From Natronomonas marina (GTDB lineage Archaea > Halobacteriota > Halobacteria > Halobacteriales > Haloarculaceae): 64,000 bases of DNA. The translations under genes and the position numbers were made by a program. Location of the stretch: assembly GCF_024298905.1 (NCBI RefSeq), contig NZ_CP101154.1, positions 3,746,932 to 3,810,931 on the forward strand. Direction: 5' to 3'. This document shows positions 31,989 through 41,489 of the stretch, one piece after another. How positions within the stretch are numbered: position 1 is the first letter of the stretch; each line of letters opens with the position of its first letter. Below the pieces are notes generated by a model. That model was not told where the DNA came from, searched no databases, and was given only the letters and a program-made list of their open reading frames with translations.

Positions 31989-33350
31989 GTGCGCAACTAC
32001 AAGGCGAAGGTCGTCGAGCCGGTCCGGCTGCCCGACGCCGACGAGCGGCGGGCGGCACTGGAGGCCGCCGGCTACAACGTCTTTGGCCTCGACGCCGAGG
32101 ACGTCTACGTCGACCTCCTGACCGACAGCGGCACCGGCGCGATGAGCCACGACCAGTGGGCGGCGCTGCACCGCGGCGACGAGTCCTACGCCGGCAGCCG
32201 GTCCTTCGAGCGGTTCCGCGACGCCGTCGAGGCGGTGATGGGCTTCGAGCGAGTAGTACCGACCCACCAGGGCCGCGGCGCCGAGAACGTCCTCTTCGGC
32301 GCGCTGCTCGACGATGGCGATGTGGTCCCCAACAACACCCACTTCGACACGACGCGGGCCCACGTCGCAAACCAGGGCGCCGAGCCGGCCGACTGCCCGC
32401 TCTCGGTCGGCCTGGACCCCGACGCCGACCACCCGTTCAAGGGCAACATGAACCTCGACCGGCTCCGGTCGGTCGTCGACGAGGCCGGCGCCGAGAACGT
32501 TCCGGTGATTCTGCTGACCATCACGAACAACTCGATGGCGGGCCAGCCGGTCAGCGTCGAGAACACCCGCCGCGTCGCGGCGTTCGCCGACGAGATAGAC
32601 GCCACCTTCGTTATCGACGCCTGCCGGTTCGCCGAGAACGCCGCCTTCGTCGGCGCCCGCGAAGACGAGTTCGCCGACGCCGAAATTGCCGATATCGCCC
32701 GCGAACAGCTCTCGTACGCCGACGCGGTGACGATGAGCGGCAAGAAGGACGCCCTGACGAACGTCGGCGGCTTCGTCGCCTGCCGGGACGAGGGCCTCTT
32801 CGAACGGTGCAAGGAGCGGGCCATCCTCTACGAGGGGTTCCCGACCTACGGCGGGCTGGCGGGCCGGGACCTGGAAGCGATGGCGGTCGGCCTCCGGGAG
32901 GCGGTCCAGCGCCGCTACGTCACCGACCGCCTGGAGGGGGTCGCCGAACTCGGTCGCCGGCTCGTCGCGGCTGGCGTCCCCGTCTACCAGCCGTTCGGCG
33001 GCCACGCCGTCTACGTCGACGCCGGGCGGTTCCTGCCGCAAATCGACGACGAGGCCTTCCCCGGGCAGGCGCTGGTCTGTGAGTGCTACCTCGAGGGGGC
33101 GGTCCGCGGCGTCGAACTCGGGAGCTTCGCCTTCCCGGGGACGGACCGGCCGGAACTCGTCCGGCTCGCGCTGCCGCGGCGGACCTACGGGCTGGAACAC
33201 CTCGAGCACGTCGCCGACACCGTCGCCGCCGTCTACGACCGGCGGGAGGCGGTTCCGGGCATGGAACTCACGAGCGAACCGGCGACGCCCGAGTTGCGGC
33301 ACTTCTCGGCGTCGCTGTCGCCGCGGGGCCCGCTCGGGGCCGCGGACTAG
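31989..33350 (+). CDS. tnaA: Tryptophanase (beta-eliminating lyase)
   Basis: This 453-residue PLP enzyme matches the tryptophanase/tyrosine phenol-lyase family. The PLP Lys is in TMSGKKDALTNVGGF (about residue 256), with YEGFPTYGGLAGRDLEAMAVGL and GGHAVYVDA nearby. The substrate loop reads VRGVELGSFAFPG, like the VEIGSF of tryptophanase; tyrosine phenol-lyase instead has an Arg there for the phenol ring. So indole, pyruvate and ammonia from tryptophan is the best prediction. The GTG at 31989 gives a normal start (RNYKAKVVEPVRL), and a T-rich TATA-like GTTTTTTG lies just upstream. Confidence 0.85.
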   Translation: MRNYKAKVVEPVRLPDADERRAALEAAGYNVFGLDAEDVYVDLLTDSGTGAMSHDQWAALHRGDESYAGSRSFERFRDAVEAVMGFERVVPTHQGRGAENVLFGALLDDGDVVPNNTHFDTTRAHVANQGAEPADCPLSVGLDPDADHPFKGNMNLDRLRSVVDEAGAENVPVILLTITNNSMAGQPVSVENTRRVAAFADEIDATFVIDACRFAENAAFVGAREDEFADAEIADIAREQLSYADAVTMSGKKDALTNVGGFVACRDEGLFERCKERAILYEGFPTYGGLAGRDLEAMAVGLREAVQRRYVTDRLEGVAELGRRLVAAGVPVYQPFGGHAVYVDAGRFLPQIDDEAFPGQALVCECYLEGAVRGVELGSFAFPGTDRPELVRLALPRRTYGLEHLEHVADTVAAVYDRREAVPGMELTSEPATPELRHFSASLSPRGPLGAAD

Positions 33351-34010
33351 CTATCGGCCCTTTTTCAGCCGCTGGCCGGTGTCCCGCGGCAGGCCGGCCG
33401 CCTCGACGGCCTCGACCACGCGCTCGACATCGTACTCGACGCGCCGTTCCTCGACCGTCAGGGCGTCGAGGTCGACGACGGCGTAGGCCGCCCGCGGGTC
33501 GTCGTCGCGGGGCTGGCCCACTGATCCCGGGTTCATCACGACGCCGTCGTCGAACCGCTCGTGGGCCTGGACGTGGGTGTGGCCCATCACGAGGACGTCC
33601 TCGCCCTCCAGCAGGCGCTCGGCGAACAGCGCCGGGTACGTGTAGCGGTTCGGGTCGTCGGGGTGGCCGTGGACGACCTTCATCCGGCCGTCGAAGCAGC
33701 GCCGCTCGTCGGGCAGGTCGGCGAGCCACTCGATTCGTGCCTCGTCGAGTTCCTCGCGGGCGTGTTCGACGCCGGCGTCGGCCATGCCGTTACCGGCGAA
33801 CCCGGTCCCCGTCACGACCGCGCGGTCGTGGTTGCCCATAATCGTCGGCACCTCGCGGTCGCGGAGTTCGTCCACGCAGTCGGCCGGCCAGGGGTTGTAG
33901 CCGACCACGTCGCCGGCACAGACCACGGCGTCGATGTCCGGCATGTCCGAGAGCACCGCCTCGAGGGCGACCCGGTTGGCGTGGATGTCGGAGATGACGC
34001 CCACTAGCAT
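33351..34010 (-). CDS. Metallophosphoesterase (MJ0936/YfcE-like)
   Basis: The 219-residue protein has all calcineurin-type metal motifs: ISDIH (Asp8, His10), GDVVG (Asp34), GNHDR (Asn60, His61), a HGHP site and GHTHVQ near residue 144. Its compact size and the extra loop NPWPADCVDEL fit the archaeal MJ0936-type phosphodiesterases, whose natural substrates are unknown but which hydrolyse model cyclic phosphodiesters. It converges with tnaA, stop to stop at 33350/33351. Confidence 0.85.
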   Translation of the reverse strand: MLVGVISDIHANRVALEAVLSDMPDIDAVVCAGDVVGYNPWPADCVDELRDREVPTIMGNHDRAVVTGTGFAGNGMADAGVEHAREELDEARIEWLADLPDERRCFDGRMKVVHGHPDDPNRYTYPALFAERLLEGEDVLVMGHTHVQAHERFDDGVVMNPGSVGQPRDDDPRAAYAVVDLDALTVEERRVEYDVERVVEAVEAAGLPRDTGQRLKKGR

Positions 34011-34097
34011 GCGTCGGGTCTTGGGACGGCCTCGGCTAAGGGCTGGCGGTCCCCCGCGCTCGTCATGCTGGCGTGGCCGCCATTGCCGACGGCGGGC

Positions 34098-34292
34098 TCA
34101 CATCCGGGAGGCTTCCTTGGCGTCCTCGGCGTGTTCGAGGGCGAACGTCAGCTGTGCGCGGTGGAGCCGCTCCAGTTCTTCGGGGTCGGCCTCGGCCAGC
34201 TGGGTCGTCACCTCCAGCCCCGGGAGCTTCGTCTTCATCCTCGCGTCGCCGCCGCCCAGCGCCTCCTCCAGGTCGATGTCGATGTCGGACAT
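34098..34292 (-). CDS. Short acidic conserved protein
   Basis: The 64-residue protein is rich in Glu and Asp with a C-terminal helical stretch (EELERLHRAQLTFALEHAEDA). It has no membrane helix or metal motif. It may be a small regulator or part of a complex. It sits between the metallophosphoesterase and purO on the same strand, 26 bases downstream of purO. I do not recognise a named family. Confidence 0.6.
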   Translation of the reverse strand: MSDIDIDLEEALGGGDARMKTKLPGLEVTTQLAEADPEELERLHRAQLTFALEHAEDAKEASRM

Positions 34293-34318
34293 CGGCGTAC
34301 GGTAGGCGCCGCACCCCC

Positions 34319-34903
34319 TTACGCTTGGGGCCCGTTGTAGAAGTCGGTCGTGAAGCCGTCGTCAGTCTCGGCGACGGCGGCCGCACACACCGGGTGTTCG
34401 AGGTCGAACTCGTAGAGTTCCCGAGCCATCTCGGCGGGGTCGGTGGTCTCGAGGTCGACCGCTTCCGGTCGGTCCTTCTCGTAGGTGGCCACGAGCGTCG
34501 GTTCCTCGACGGCGTGGACGAGGAGGGCGTCCCGGCGGACGATGCCGACGTAGCTCTCGGCGCCGACGACGCCCGCGATGCGGGGCGTGTCGTAGTCGTC
34601 CTTCTCGTAGTCCAGCGCGAGCAGCGTCTCCGCCAGCGCGTCCCTGGCCGGATAGCCCGCCTCCAGTTTCTCGACGATGGGGTCGACCTGGGTGCCGTTG
34701 CCCACGACGGCCGCCTCGCCGTCGGCGGTCGTCCGCAGGCAGTTGTACGAGATGTAGGGGTTGTCCGTCGCCGGGGCGTCGGCGGTCGGCGCGACGGTGA
34801 GCGTCCCGTCGCGGTCGACGACCTGCCGGTTCGGGAACGACCGCGAGGAGACCCGGTAGGCGGCCCGGTCCGGTGCGACGACGATGAATCGACCGACGTA
34901 CAT
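34319..34903 (-). CDS. purO: Archaeal IMP cyclohydrolase
   Basis: The 194-residue protein matches PurO, which closes the ring of FAICAR to make IMP in many archaea. Recognised blocks are [11 protein letters not shown] at the start, [14 protein letters not shown] and [10 protein letters not shown], then [16 protein letters not shown]. Length fits the family (about 200 residues). It lies upstream of the short acidic gene at 34098-34292 and is divergent from the HNH gene. Confidence is good on motif order. Confidence 0.85.
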   Translation of the reverse strand: MYVGRFIVVAPDRAAYRVSSRSFPNRQVVDRDGTLTVAPTADAPATDNPYISYNCLRTTADGEAAVVGNGTQVDPIVEKLEAGYPARDALAETLLALDYEKDDYDTPRIAGVVGAESYVGIVRRDALLVHAVEEPTLVATYEKDRPEAVDLETTDPAEMARELYEFDLEHPVCAAAVAETDDGFTTDFYNGPQA

Positions 34904-35025
34904 ACCCGTGGATGCCCGCGGCGGCGGTATGTCGGTGTCGGTTCGTCCCGCGTCGAGGGGCCGACGCCACGCGGCACTTTCACTCCGTGGCCGGCCTTTT
35001 GTACGATGCCGCGGGAAGCGACCGT

Positions 35026-35859
35026 ATGGCGACGTCGGAGGCCGAGTGTCTCGACGCGCTCCGGGAGGCCGCCGAACGACTCGGCGAGTCGCCGACGAAA
35101 GCGGCGTACGAGGAACTCGGGTTGCAGCCGGCATCGGCGACGATAATACGGCAACTGGGCGGCTGGAACGCGGCCAAGGAGGCGGCGGGACTGGAGACGA
35201 ACCCCTCGACCGGCACGCGGGTCGGGCCGAAGCCCGGCGACGTGGAGCTCCCGGACGGCCGGTCGTGGGCGGAACTGTCGGTCGACCAGCGGTGGCACTA
35301 CCGCAACCGGGAGCACAACACCGAGCGGACGCTTCGCCGCCGGGCGAGGCTCAGACGCTGGGTCAACGAGAGAAAGGAGGAACGGGGCTGTGCGCACTGT
35401 GGGCGATCCGACCCCGCGGTGCTCGACTTCCACCACCGCGAGGACGCGGGGAAGACGATGGACGTCGGGACGATGGTCACGTACGGTCACGGAAGGGATT
35501 CCCTCGCCGACGAGATGGCCAACTGCGACGTCCTCTGTGCGAACTGCCATCGACGAGAACACCACACTCCGCCGACGGAGGCGCTCCGCCGCTGGGTTCA
35601 CGAGCGGAAGCAGTCGAGTGGCGGTTGTGAGCGATGTGACGAGGACGACCCCGCGGTACTCGACTTCCACCACGTCACTGAGGACAAGAACGCCAGTATC
35701 GCGCGCATGGTCGCCGACGGGCGTCCGAAAGCGGACGTCGAATCAGAGATGGCTCGGTGTCGCGTGCTCTGTGCGAACTGTCACCGTCGGGAACACTTCG
35801 AACCGCCCGCGCCGTCGAGCGGCGTCGAGGGGTCGGGCGAACACGACAATCATAAATAG
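35026..35859 (+). CDS. Double HNH protein with homing-endonuclease-associated repeat
   Basis: The 277-residue protein has an N-terminal helix-turn-helix-like repeat (about 6-57, [25 protein letters not shown]...[13 protein letters not shown]) seen with homing endonucleases and HNH proteins. Two tandem HNH-type metal fingers follow: [16 protein letters not shown] with CANCHRREH (122-170), and [16 protein letters not shown] with CANCHRREH (191-248). The repeats are near copies of each other. It could be a selfish or defence nuclease, or a DNA-binding protein. It ends 27 bases before tRNA-Gln. Confidence 0.7.
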   Translation: MATSEAECLDALREAAERLGESPTKAAYEELGLQPASATIIRQLGGWNAAKEAAGLETNPSTGTRVGPKPGDVELPDGRSWAELSVDQRWHYRNREHNTERTLRRRARLRRWVNERKEERGCAHCGRSDPAVLDFHHREDAGKTMDVGTMVTYGHGRDSLADEMANCDVLCANCHRREHHTPPTEALRRWVHERKQSSGGCERCDEDDPAVLDFHHVTEDKNASIARMVADGRPKADVESEMARCRVLCANCHRREHFEPPAPSSGVEGSGEHDNHK

Positions 35860-35886
35860 CATCGCGGCGTTCGTTCCTCCGCAGGC

Positions 35887-35959
35887 AGTCCCGTAGTGTA
35901 GTGGCCAATCACGTGGGCTTCTGGGGCCCACAACGGAGGTTCGAATCCTCCCGGGACTA
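35887..35959 (+). tRNA. tRNA-Gln (anticodon CTG)
   Basis: The 73-base cloverleaf has acceptor AGTCCCG/CGGGACT (35887-35893 with 35952-35958), discriminator A at 35959, anticodon stem TGGGC/GCCCA around loop TTCTGGG giving CTG, and T arm GGAGG-TTCGAAT-CCTCC. CCA is not encoded and no intron is visible. It follows a double-HNH gene on the same strand. Confidence 0.93.
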
Positions 35960-35999
35960 CTTCTTCCGACGTTCGAACCCTCGAGCAGCGCCTCCACTC

Positions 36000-36908
36000 T
36001 CACCCCGGCGTCGGCGCGCCCTCCCCCTCGTCCGGCGTCCGGCGCCGGAGCCGTGCGATGCGGGCGGCGTAGGTGGGGTGCGTCGAGAACAGTCGCAACA
36101 CCGGGTGGACCCGCGCCTGGTCGGTGCCGGCGGCGTCGTCCAGCGCGGTCAGAAGCGAAACGATCGCATCGACCGACGTGCGGCGTGCGGCGACGGCGTC
36201 GGCCCGGAACTCGAGACGTCGCATGGTCCGGTAGGCGACGAGGCGCTCGACGGCGACGGCCGCGAGGAGGGCCGCGGCCGCCGCCGGGACGAGCGCGTCG
36301 AAGAGCGCCGTCACGACCGCCGCACCCGCTCCCAGGACGGCCACGCTGACGCCGCCCCGGAGCAGGACGTGTCGCTCCCCGTGGTGGCAGGCCTCGTGGG
36401 CGAGCAGCGCGGCCACCTGCGGGGCCGGGAGGTACTCGAGTGCGAACTCGCTGACGCCGATCACGTCCCGGAACGGGCCGCCGATGGCGTAGCCGTTCAC
36501 CGGGCCGTCCGTCGTGTCGGTGACGACCACTACCTCGCACGTCAGGGCGGGAAGGGTCTCGACGACCGCCGCCTCCTCGGGTGTCGGCGGCCGGGCCTCG
36601 TAGCGATACACCGCGAGGAGAGGCGAGAGGGTGACGGTCGCCGCGAGCAGGCCGACCACGCCCCACACCCACACGGCGAAGGGTGCCGTCAGGACGAGCA
36701 GCGCGGCGACGACCGTGGCGGCCGTCGGGAGGACCGCCCCGACCGCGCCCCTGGCGAGTGCCCGCGCCGCCGAGAGTTCGCCCGACGCGGGGAACCACGC
36801 GACCTCGCCGAGTTCGAGGAGCGGCGAGTCGAGGATCCACTGGTGGAGTGCGGCGACGACGACCGCGGCGACGGCGAGTCCCACCGTGAGGACGACGACG
36901 GGCTCCAT
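36000..36908 (-). CDS. M48-family membrane metalloprotease
   Basis: This 302-residue membrane protein has two N-terminal helix regions (residues 3-21 and 60-100) and a zinc protease domain. The motif HEACHH (His171, Glu172, His175) gives two zinc ligands and the catalytic Glu, and LEFRADAVA (Glu233) the third ligand. The C-terminal STHPTYAARIARLR block matches Ste24/HtpX-type enzymes that degrade or process membrane proteins. I start at the ATG at 36908, with MEPVVVL; ATG at 36926 is an alternative. No chaperone or stress gene is adjacent. Confidence 0.85.
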   Translation of the reverse strand: MEPVVVLTVGLAVAAVVVAALHQWILDSPLLELGEVAWFPASGELSAARALARGAVGAVLPTAATVVAALLVLTAPFAVWVWGVVGLLAATVTLSPLLAVYRYEARPPTPEEAAVVETLPALTCEVVVVTDTTDGPVNGYAIGGPFRDVIGVSEFALEYLPAPQVAALLAHEACHHGERHVLLRGGVSVAVLGAGAAVVTALFDALVPAAAAALLAAVAVERLVAYRTMRRLEFRADAVAARRTSVDAIVSLLTALDDAAGTDQARVHPVLRLFSTHPTYAARIARLRRRTPDEGEGAPTPG

Positions 36909-37008
36909 GATTGCCCCTTCGACCACCGGCCTGAAAAGACGACCTGCCGTGGCGCGGTCGGCCCCGAAGGTTGAATACCCCTGGCGTGTTGTTTCTGATA
37001 GAACATTT

Positions 37009-37446
37009 ATGCCTGTCAGGAGCTCCGAGGCGACCTGGCGCGGCGGCGTCCACGACGGCGACGGCGAACTGGAACTCGGCAGCGGCGCCTGGCAGGGCCG
37101 CTACACCTTCCGGTCCCGGTTCGAGGCCGACGAGCCGAAAAAGAGCAACCCCGAGGAACTGCTGGCGGCCGGCCACGCGGGCTGTTACTCGCTGGCGCTG
37201 GCCAACCGCCTGGAGGGGGCAGGCCACGAACCCGACCGGGTGCACACGACGGCCGACTGCCACATCGAGATGGACGACGAGAAGGGACCGACCATCACCC
37301 GTATCGACCTCGAAACCGAGGCGACGGTCGAGGGCATCGACGACGAGCGGTTTCGGGAGATGGCCCACGCGGCGAAGGTCGGCTGTCCGGTCTCCCGGGC
37401 CGTGAACGCCCCCGAAATCACGCTCGAAGCCGAGCGGGTGGCGTGA
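37009..37446 (+). CDS. osmC: OsmC-type peroxiredoxin
   Basis: The 145-residue protein reduces organic hydroperoxides. It carries both redox Cys residues in the family positions, Cys59 (GHAGCYSLAL) and Cys126 (VGCPVSRAV), plus the conserved Glu near residue 50 (NPEELLAAGHAG). The GYRTR-like opening sequence ARW is replaced by RGGVHDGDG, normal for the OsmC subgroup. It is full length. A TATA-like TTGAATA (about 36971-36977) lies about 33 bases before the ATG. It is divergent from the M48 protease. Confidence 0.9.
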   Translation: MPVRSSEATWRGGVHDGDGELELGSGAWQGRYTFRSRFEADEPKKSNPEELLAAGHAGCYSLALANRLEGAGHEPDRVHTTADCHIEMDDEKGPTITRIDLETEATVEGIDDERFREMAHAAKVGCPVSRAVNAPEITLEAERVA

Positions 37447-37531
37447 CGATGGGGCCGCCGTCCCCACCGGCGCTGGCCCCGGAATCGGGCTTTTTTACGT
37501 GCGGCCTCTCCAGTAGGGACATCCCCACAGC

Positions 37532-39310
37532 ATGAGCGAGGAGGACCCGACCCAGGAGGGGGCCGAGGGGGGCGAGCGGTTCGTCCTCGAGGAGGTCGAC
37601 GAGGCGGTGGCGGAACGAGCGATGGATGCCGTCCTCCGGAGCGGTCGGGGCGACGTCTCGACGACGCCGCGACAGGAGGTCCAGCGGACCGTTCTGGACG
37701 ACGTGGAGGCGTACTTCGAGAGGGCCTACGATCCCGCCGACCTGGGGCTGTCGGCGCCCGACCCCGAGACGGTCCGGGAGGGGTGGTTCGACTTCGACTA
37801 CCTCGACACCTACGAGACGGTCTCGTGGCACTGGTCGCGGCGTCCCTACTCGTACACGTCCATCATCTACGACCCGGCGGAGAACGAGTACCGATACCAC
37901 GTCGTCGACCCCCGACTGACGGAGTTCGAGGAGTACGTCCGCGAGGACCTGGTGCGGACGCTCCGGCAGGACCTGATGCACCGCGACGTCGGCGCCGACG
38001 AACAGCGCCGGGACGTGTTCGACGAGGAGATCGGTCGCGTCCTCGACGAGCACGCCGCGGCCGTGCCGTCGGCGACGCTGCTGCGGGTGGTGTACTATCT
38101 CCGGCGTGACTTCGTCCGGTACGGGAAGATCGATCCGCTGATGCAGGACCCCGAGATCGAGGACATCTCCTGTGACGGCGCGGGCGTCCCGCTGTACGTC
38201 TATCACGGCGGCTACCGGGATCTGGAGACGAACCTGACGTTCACGGAGGAGCGACTGGACGCGTTCGTCACGCGGCTCGCCCAGCGGGCCGGCAAGTCCG
38301 TGACGGCCGCCGACCCGTTGCTCGACGCGAGCCTCCCGGACGGCTCGCGCGCGCAGTTCACGCTGGGGACCGACGTCAGCCTCCGCGGGTCGACGTTCAC
38401 CATCCGACGGTTCTCCGAGGACCCCTTCACGCCGACCGACCTCGTCGAGTTCGGTACGTTCAGCCTCGACCAGATGGCCTATCTCTGGCTGCTCGTCGAG
38501 AACGGAATGTCGGTGATGTTCGCCGGCGGCACCGGCTCCGGGAAGACGACGAGTCTGAACGCCATCTCGTACTTCATCCCGCCGGGCAACAAGATCGTCT
38601 CCATCGAGGACACCCCGGAGGTGCGGCTCCCCCACCAGAACTGGGTGCGGAACGTGACGCGGGAGTCCTCGACGGCGGAGGGACAGGGCGAGATTACGAT
38701 GTTCGACCTGCTGGAGTCGGCGCTCCGACAGCGCCCCGAGTACCTGCTGGTCGGCGAGATACGGGCCAACCCCCAGGTCGCCTTCACGTTCTTCCAGGCC
38801 ATCTCGACGGGCCACACGGCGTACACGACGTTCCACGCCGACTCCGCCGACAGCGCGATGCGCCGCCTCGAGAACGAGCCGCTCAACATCCCCGGACAGA
38901 TGATCGGCAGCCTCGACGTCATCTCGATCCAGCGGCAGGTCCGCACCGAGGAGGGTCGGGTTCGCCGGAACCACAAACTGGTCGAACTCACGCCCCGGCG
39001 GGACGGCGACGGTGTCCGGACGCGGGACGTTTTCGCCCGCGACCCGGCGACCGACGCCTTCGAACAGCGGGGGGAGTCGCTGCTGCTCGACGAGATCAAG
39101 TACGAGCGCGGCTGGGACGACGACCGCCTCCGGCGGGAACTGTCGCTCCGCCGGGAGGTGCTGCGCTACCTCCGCCGCGAGAACATCAACCACCACGACG
39201 ACGTCGGGCGCGTCATCCGGACCTTCCACCGGCGCCCGGAGACGGTCGTGCGACGGATCCGGGAGGACAGCCTCGACCCGGCGGAACTCTCGTATCCGGT
39301 GGGCGAGTAA
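37532..39310 (+). CDS. pilB: Type IV pilus assembly ATPase (PilB/TadA-like)
   Basis: The 592-residue cytoplasmic ATPase powers pilus assembly. The N-terminal 250 residues are a variable archaeal domain with FDYLDTYETVSWHWSRRPYSY. The ATPase core has Walker A FAGGTGSGKTTSLNA (about residues 330-343), the Asp box with IEDTPEVRLPHQNW, the Walker B-like LLVGEIRANP (about 406) and the His box GHTAYTTFHAD. It starts a three-gene operon; three bases separate it from the next gene. The closest relatives are haloarchaeal PilB proteins; the archaellum ATPase FlaI is a sister family. Confidence 0.9.
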   Translation: MSEEDPTQEGAEGGERFVLEEVDEAVAERAMDAVLRSGRGDVSTTPRQEVQRTVLDDVEAYFERAYDPADLGLSAPDPETVREGWFDFDYLDTYETVSWHWSRRPYSYTSIIYDPAENEYRYHVVDPRLTEFEEYVREDLVRTLRQDLMHRDVGADEQRRDVFDEEIGRVLDEHAAAVPSATLLRVVYYLRRDFVRYGKIDPLMQDPEIEDISCDGAGVPLYVYHGGYRDLETNLTFTEERLDAFVTRLAQRAGKSVTAADPLLDASLPDGSRAQFTLGTDVSLRGSTFTIRRFSEDPFTPTDLVEFGTFSLDQMAYLWLLVENGMSVMFAGGTGSGKTTSLNAISYFIPPGNKIVSIEDTPEVRLPHQNWVRNVTRESSTAEGQGEITMFDLLESALRQRPEYLLVGEIRANPQVAFTFFQAISTGHTAYTTFHADSADSAMRRLENEPLNIPGQMIGSLDVISIQRQVRTEEGRVRRNHKLVELTPRRDGDGVRTRDVFARDPATDAFEQRGESLLLDEIKYERGWDDDRLRRELSLRREVLRYLRRENINHHDDVGRVIRTFHRRPETVVRRIREDSLDPAELSYPVGE

Positions 39311-39313
39311 CCC

Positions 39314-41488
39314 ATGGCGGACGAGCACGACGGCGGTGGCGAGCGGTCGACGCCGGCCGACGCCGGGACCGGGGAGGCGGCCACCGGCGACGCGGGCGAC
39401 GAGGCGCCGACTCCCGGAACCGATCCCGGCGGCGACATCGGGCGCGACGTGACGCTCGACGAGGAGGCCTTCGGGGAAGCCTACGGCGGGACCCCGGAGG
39501 CCGAGCGGAACCCCGAGGAGATGTTCCAGCGCCCCGGCCAGCGGAGTTCCGCCCTCCGGACCCTCGAGCGGGCGGACCTCAGGGACCACTACGGGCCCGT
39601 CCGGACGTGGTTCAAGCAGCGCGAGGGGGCCTACACGGAGTTCCAGCGCCGGCTCACGCAGGCGTGGATGCGACGGACCTACGACCAGTACCTCGCCTCG
39701 ATGGTCGCGAGGATGTGCTACATTGCGGTCGCCGGCGTCCTCGTCGGTCTCGTCGCCGCCGGTATCCTGCTGGGGGCGGCGCAGTACGGCGTCCTGCCGG
39801 CGGTGCTGCGCGGTGCTGGCGTCCCGGTCACGACGCTTGCGGCGGTCGTGGCGGTGCTGTCGGCGGCCGCCGGCCTGCTGGGGGCCGGCGCCTACTGGGC
39901 CTGGCGGCGCGTCCTCCTGCTCCGGCGACGAATCGCACAACGCCGCCGCAACATCAACTACAATCTCCCCTATGCGGTCACGTTCATGTACGCCCTGTCG
40001 CGGGCGGGCGTCAGCTTCGACCGGATACTCGTCCGGCTGGCCGACTCCAAGGAGACCTACGGCGCCGTCGGCCAGGAGTTCGACCGGGTGGTCCGCGACG
40101 TGGAGATGTTCGGCAACAACGTCTACACCGGCCTGGAGAACCTCCGGTCGGTCACGCCGAGCGCGGAACTCCGGCGACTCACCGACGACATCATGACGAT
40201 ACTGGAGACCGGCGGTGACCTCTCGGCGTTCCTCCGGGAGGAGATCGACACCCAGCTCGACACCGCCGTCGAGCAGCAGGAGGCGTTCATCGAGCGGCTG
40301 GAGCTTCTGAGCGAGATCTTCGTCGTCGGGCTCGTCGCCGCCCCGCTGTTCGTGCTGGTCGTCCTCCTGGTCATCAGCTTCCTCGGCGTCGAGACGTTCA
40401 CCGTCATGGCGGCGCTCGTCTACCTGATCGTCCCGCTCGCACTCGTCGCCTTCGGCGTGTTCGTCGACGTCGTCAGCGAGCCGTACAAGGAGCGGCCCGT
40501 GTCGTTCTCCAGCGTCGACGCGGCGCCCGCACCGCCGACGGCCGAGGCGGCTCCCGACTGGTGGCAGTCCCACCAGCGGAGCAAGCAGCTGACGGGCCTC
40601 CGAAACCGGCTCCGGGCGCAGGTCACGCGGATCCGCGAGGACCCCTGGCGCGCGCTCGTGTTCTCGGTCCCCGTCGCCGTCGCCGTTCCGGTCGTCGGCG
40701 TCCTGATGGGGGTCGTCTCCCCGACGCTGCCGGCGCTGCTGTCGCGTCCCGTCGCGGTCACGACCGTGCTGGCGGCCGCGCCGCTGCTCGTCGCCACGAC
40801 CCCCGTCGCGGTGGTCTACGAGCGGCGGCGCCGGCAGGAACTGGCGTTCCGGCGGCGGTTCCCGGACCTGTTGCAGCTGCTGGCCGCGAGCAACCGGCGC
40901 GGCCTCTCGCTGACCCGCGGGCTGGACATCGTCACCGAATCGACGTCGGGCCGGCTCGGCGAGGAGCTCCGGAAGCTCCGCAACGACATCGAGTGGAACG
41001 CAGACCTCCCGGCCGCTTTCGAGGCGTTCGGCGACCGGCTCGTCTCCCCGACCCTGACGCGGACGGTCAACCTCGTCGCCGAGGGGAGCCGCGCGACGAG
41101 CGACCTGCACGTCGTTTTGGGGGTCGCGGCGACGGACACCGCCGAACGCGCTCGCCTCCGCCGGGAGCGCCGACAGACGCTGCAGTCGTACCTCGTCATC
41201 GTCGTCGTCGGCTTCCTCGTCTACCTGCTGGTCGTGCTCCTGCTGGCGGCGAACTTCCTCGAGCCCATCGAGGCGGTCCGGACCGAGGGCGCCACCGACG
41301 CCGGCCCGATCAGCCTCGGGGACGTGCCCGTCGACCGGCTCCGGGTCCTCCTCTTTCACTCCGCGCTCGTCCAGGGGTTCGGCAGCGGCGTGCTGGCGGG
41401 GAAGCTGGCCGAGAACAGCCTCTACAGCGGCCTCAAGTATGGCATCGGGCTCGTCATCCTGACGCTCGTCGTCTTCACGGTGTTTTGA
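39314..41488 (+). CDS. pilC: Type IV pilus membrane platform protein (PilC/TadC-like)
   Basis: The 724-residue protein is a polytopic inner-membrane platform. It has two copies of the type II secretion F domain, each with two to three helices on either side of a helical bundle. The first copy includes YNLPYAVTFMYALSRAGVSFDRIL and the second LLQLLAASNRRGLSLTRGLDIV. The N-terminal 130 residues are acidic and flexible. It works with the ATPase to extrude pilins. It is separated by one base from the pilin-like gene downstream. Confidence 0.9.
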   Translation: MADEHDGGGERSTPADAGTGEAATGDAGDEAPTPGTDPGGDIGRDVTLDEEAFGEAYGGTPEAERNPEEMFQRPGQRSSALRTLERADLRDHYGPVRTWFKQREGAYTEFQRRLTQAWMRRTYDQYLASMVARMCYIAVAGVLVGLVAAGILLGAAQYGVLPAVLRGAGVPVTTLAAVVAVLSAAAGLLGAGAYWAWRRVLLLRRRIAQRRRNINYNLPYAVTFMYALSRAGVSFDRILVRLADSKETYGAVGQEFDRVVRDVEMFGNNVYTGLENLRSVTPSAELRRLTDDIMTILETGGDLSAFLREEIDTQLDTAVEQQEAFIERLELLSEIFVVGLVAAPLFVLVVLLVISFLGVETFTVMAALVYLIVPLALVAFGVFVDVVSEPYKERPVSFSSVDAAPAPPTAEAAPDWWQSHQRSKQLTGLRNRLRAQVTRIREDPWRALVFSVPVAVAVPVVGVLMGVVSPTLPALLSRPVAVTTVLAAAPLLVATTPVAVVYERRRRQELAFRRRFPDLLQLLAASNRRGLSLTRGLDIVTESTSGRLGEELRKLRNDIEWNADLPAAFEAFGDRLVSPTLTRTVNLVAEGSRATSDLHVVLGVAATDTAERARLRRERRQTLQSYLVIVVVGFLVYLLVVLLLAANFLEPIEAVRTEGATDAGPISLGDVPVDRLRVLLFHSALVQGFGSGVLAGKLAENSLYSGLKYGIGLVILTLVVFTVF

Positions 41489-41489
41489 G

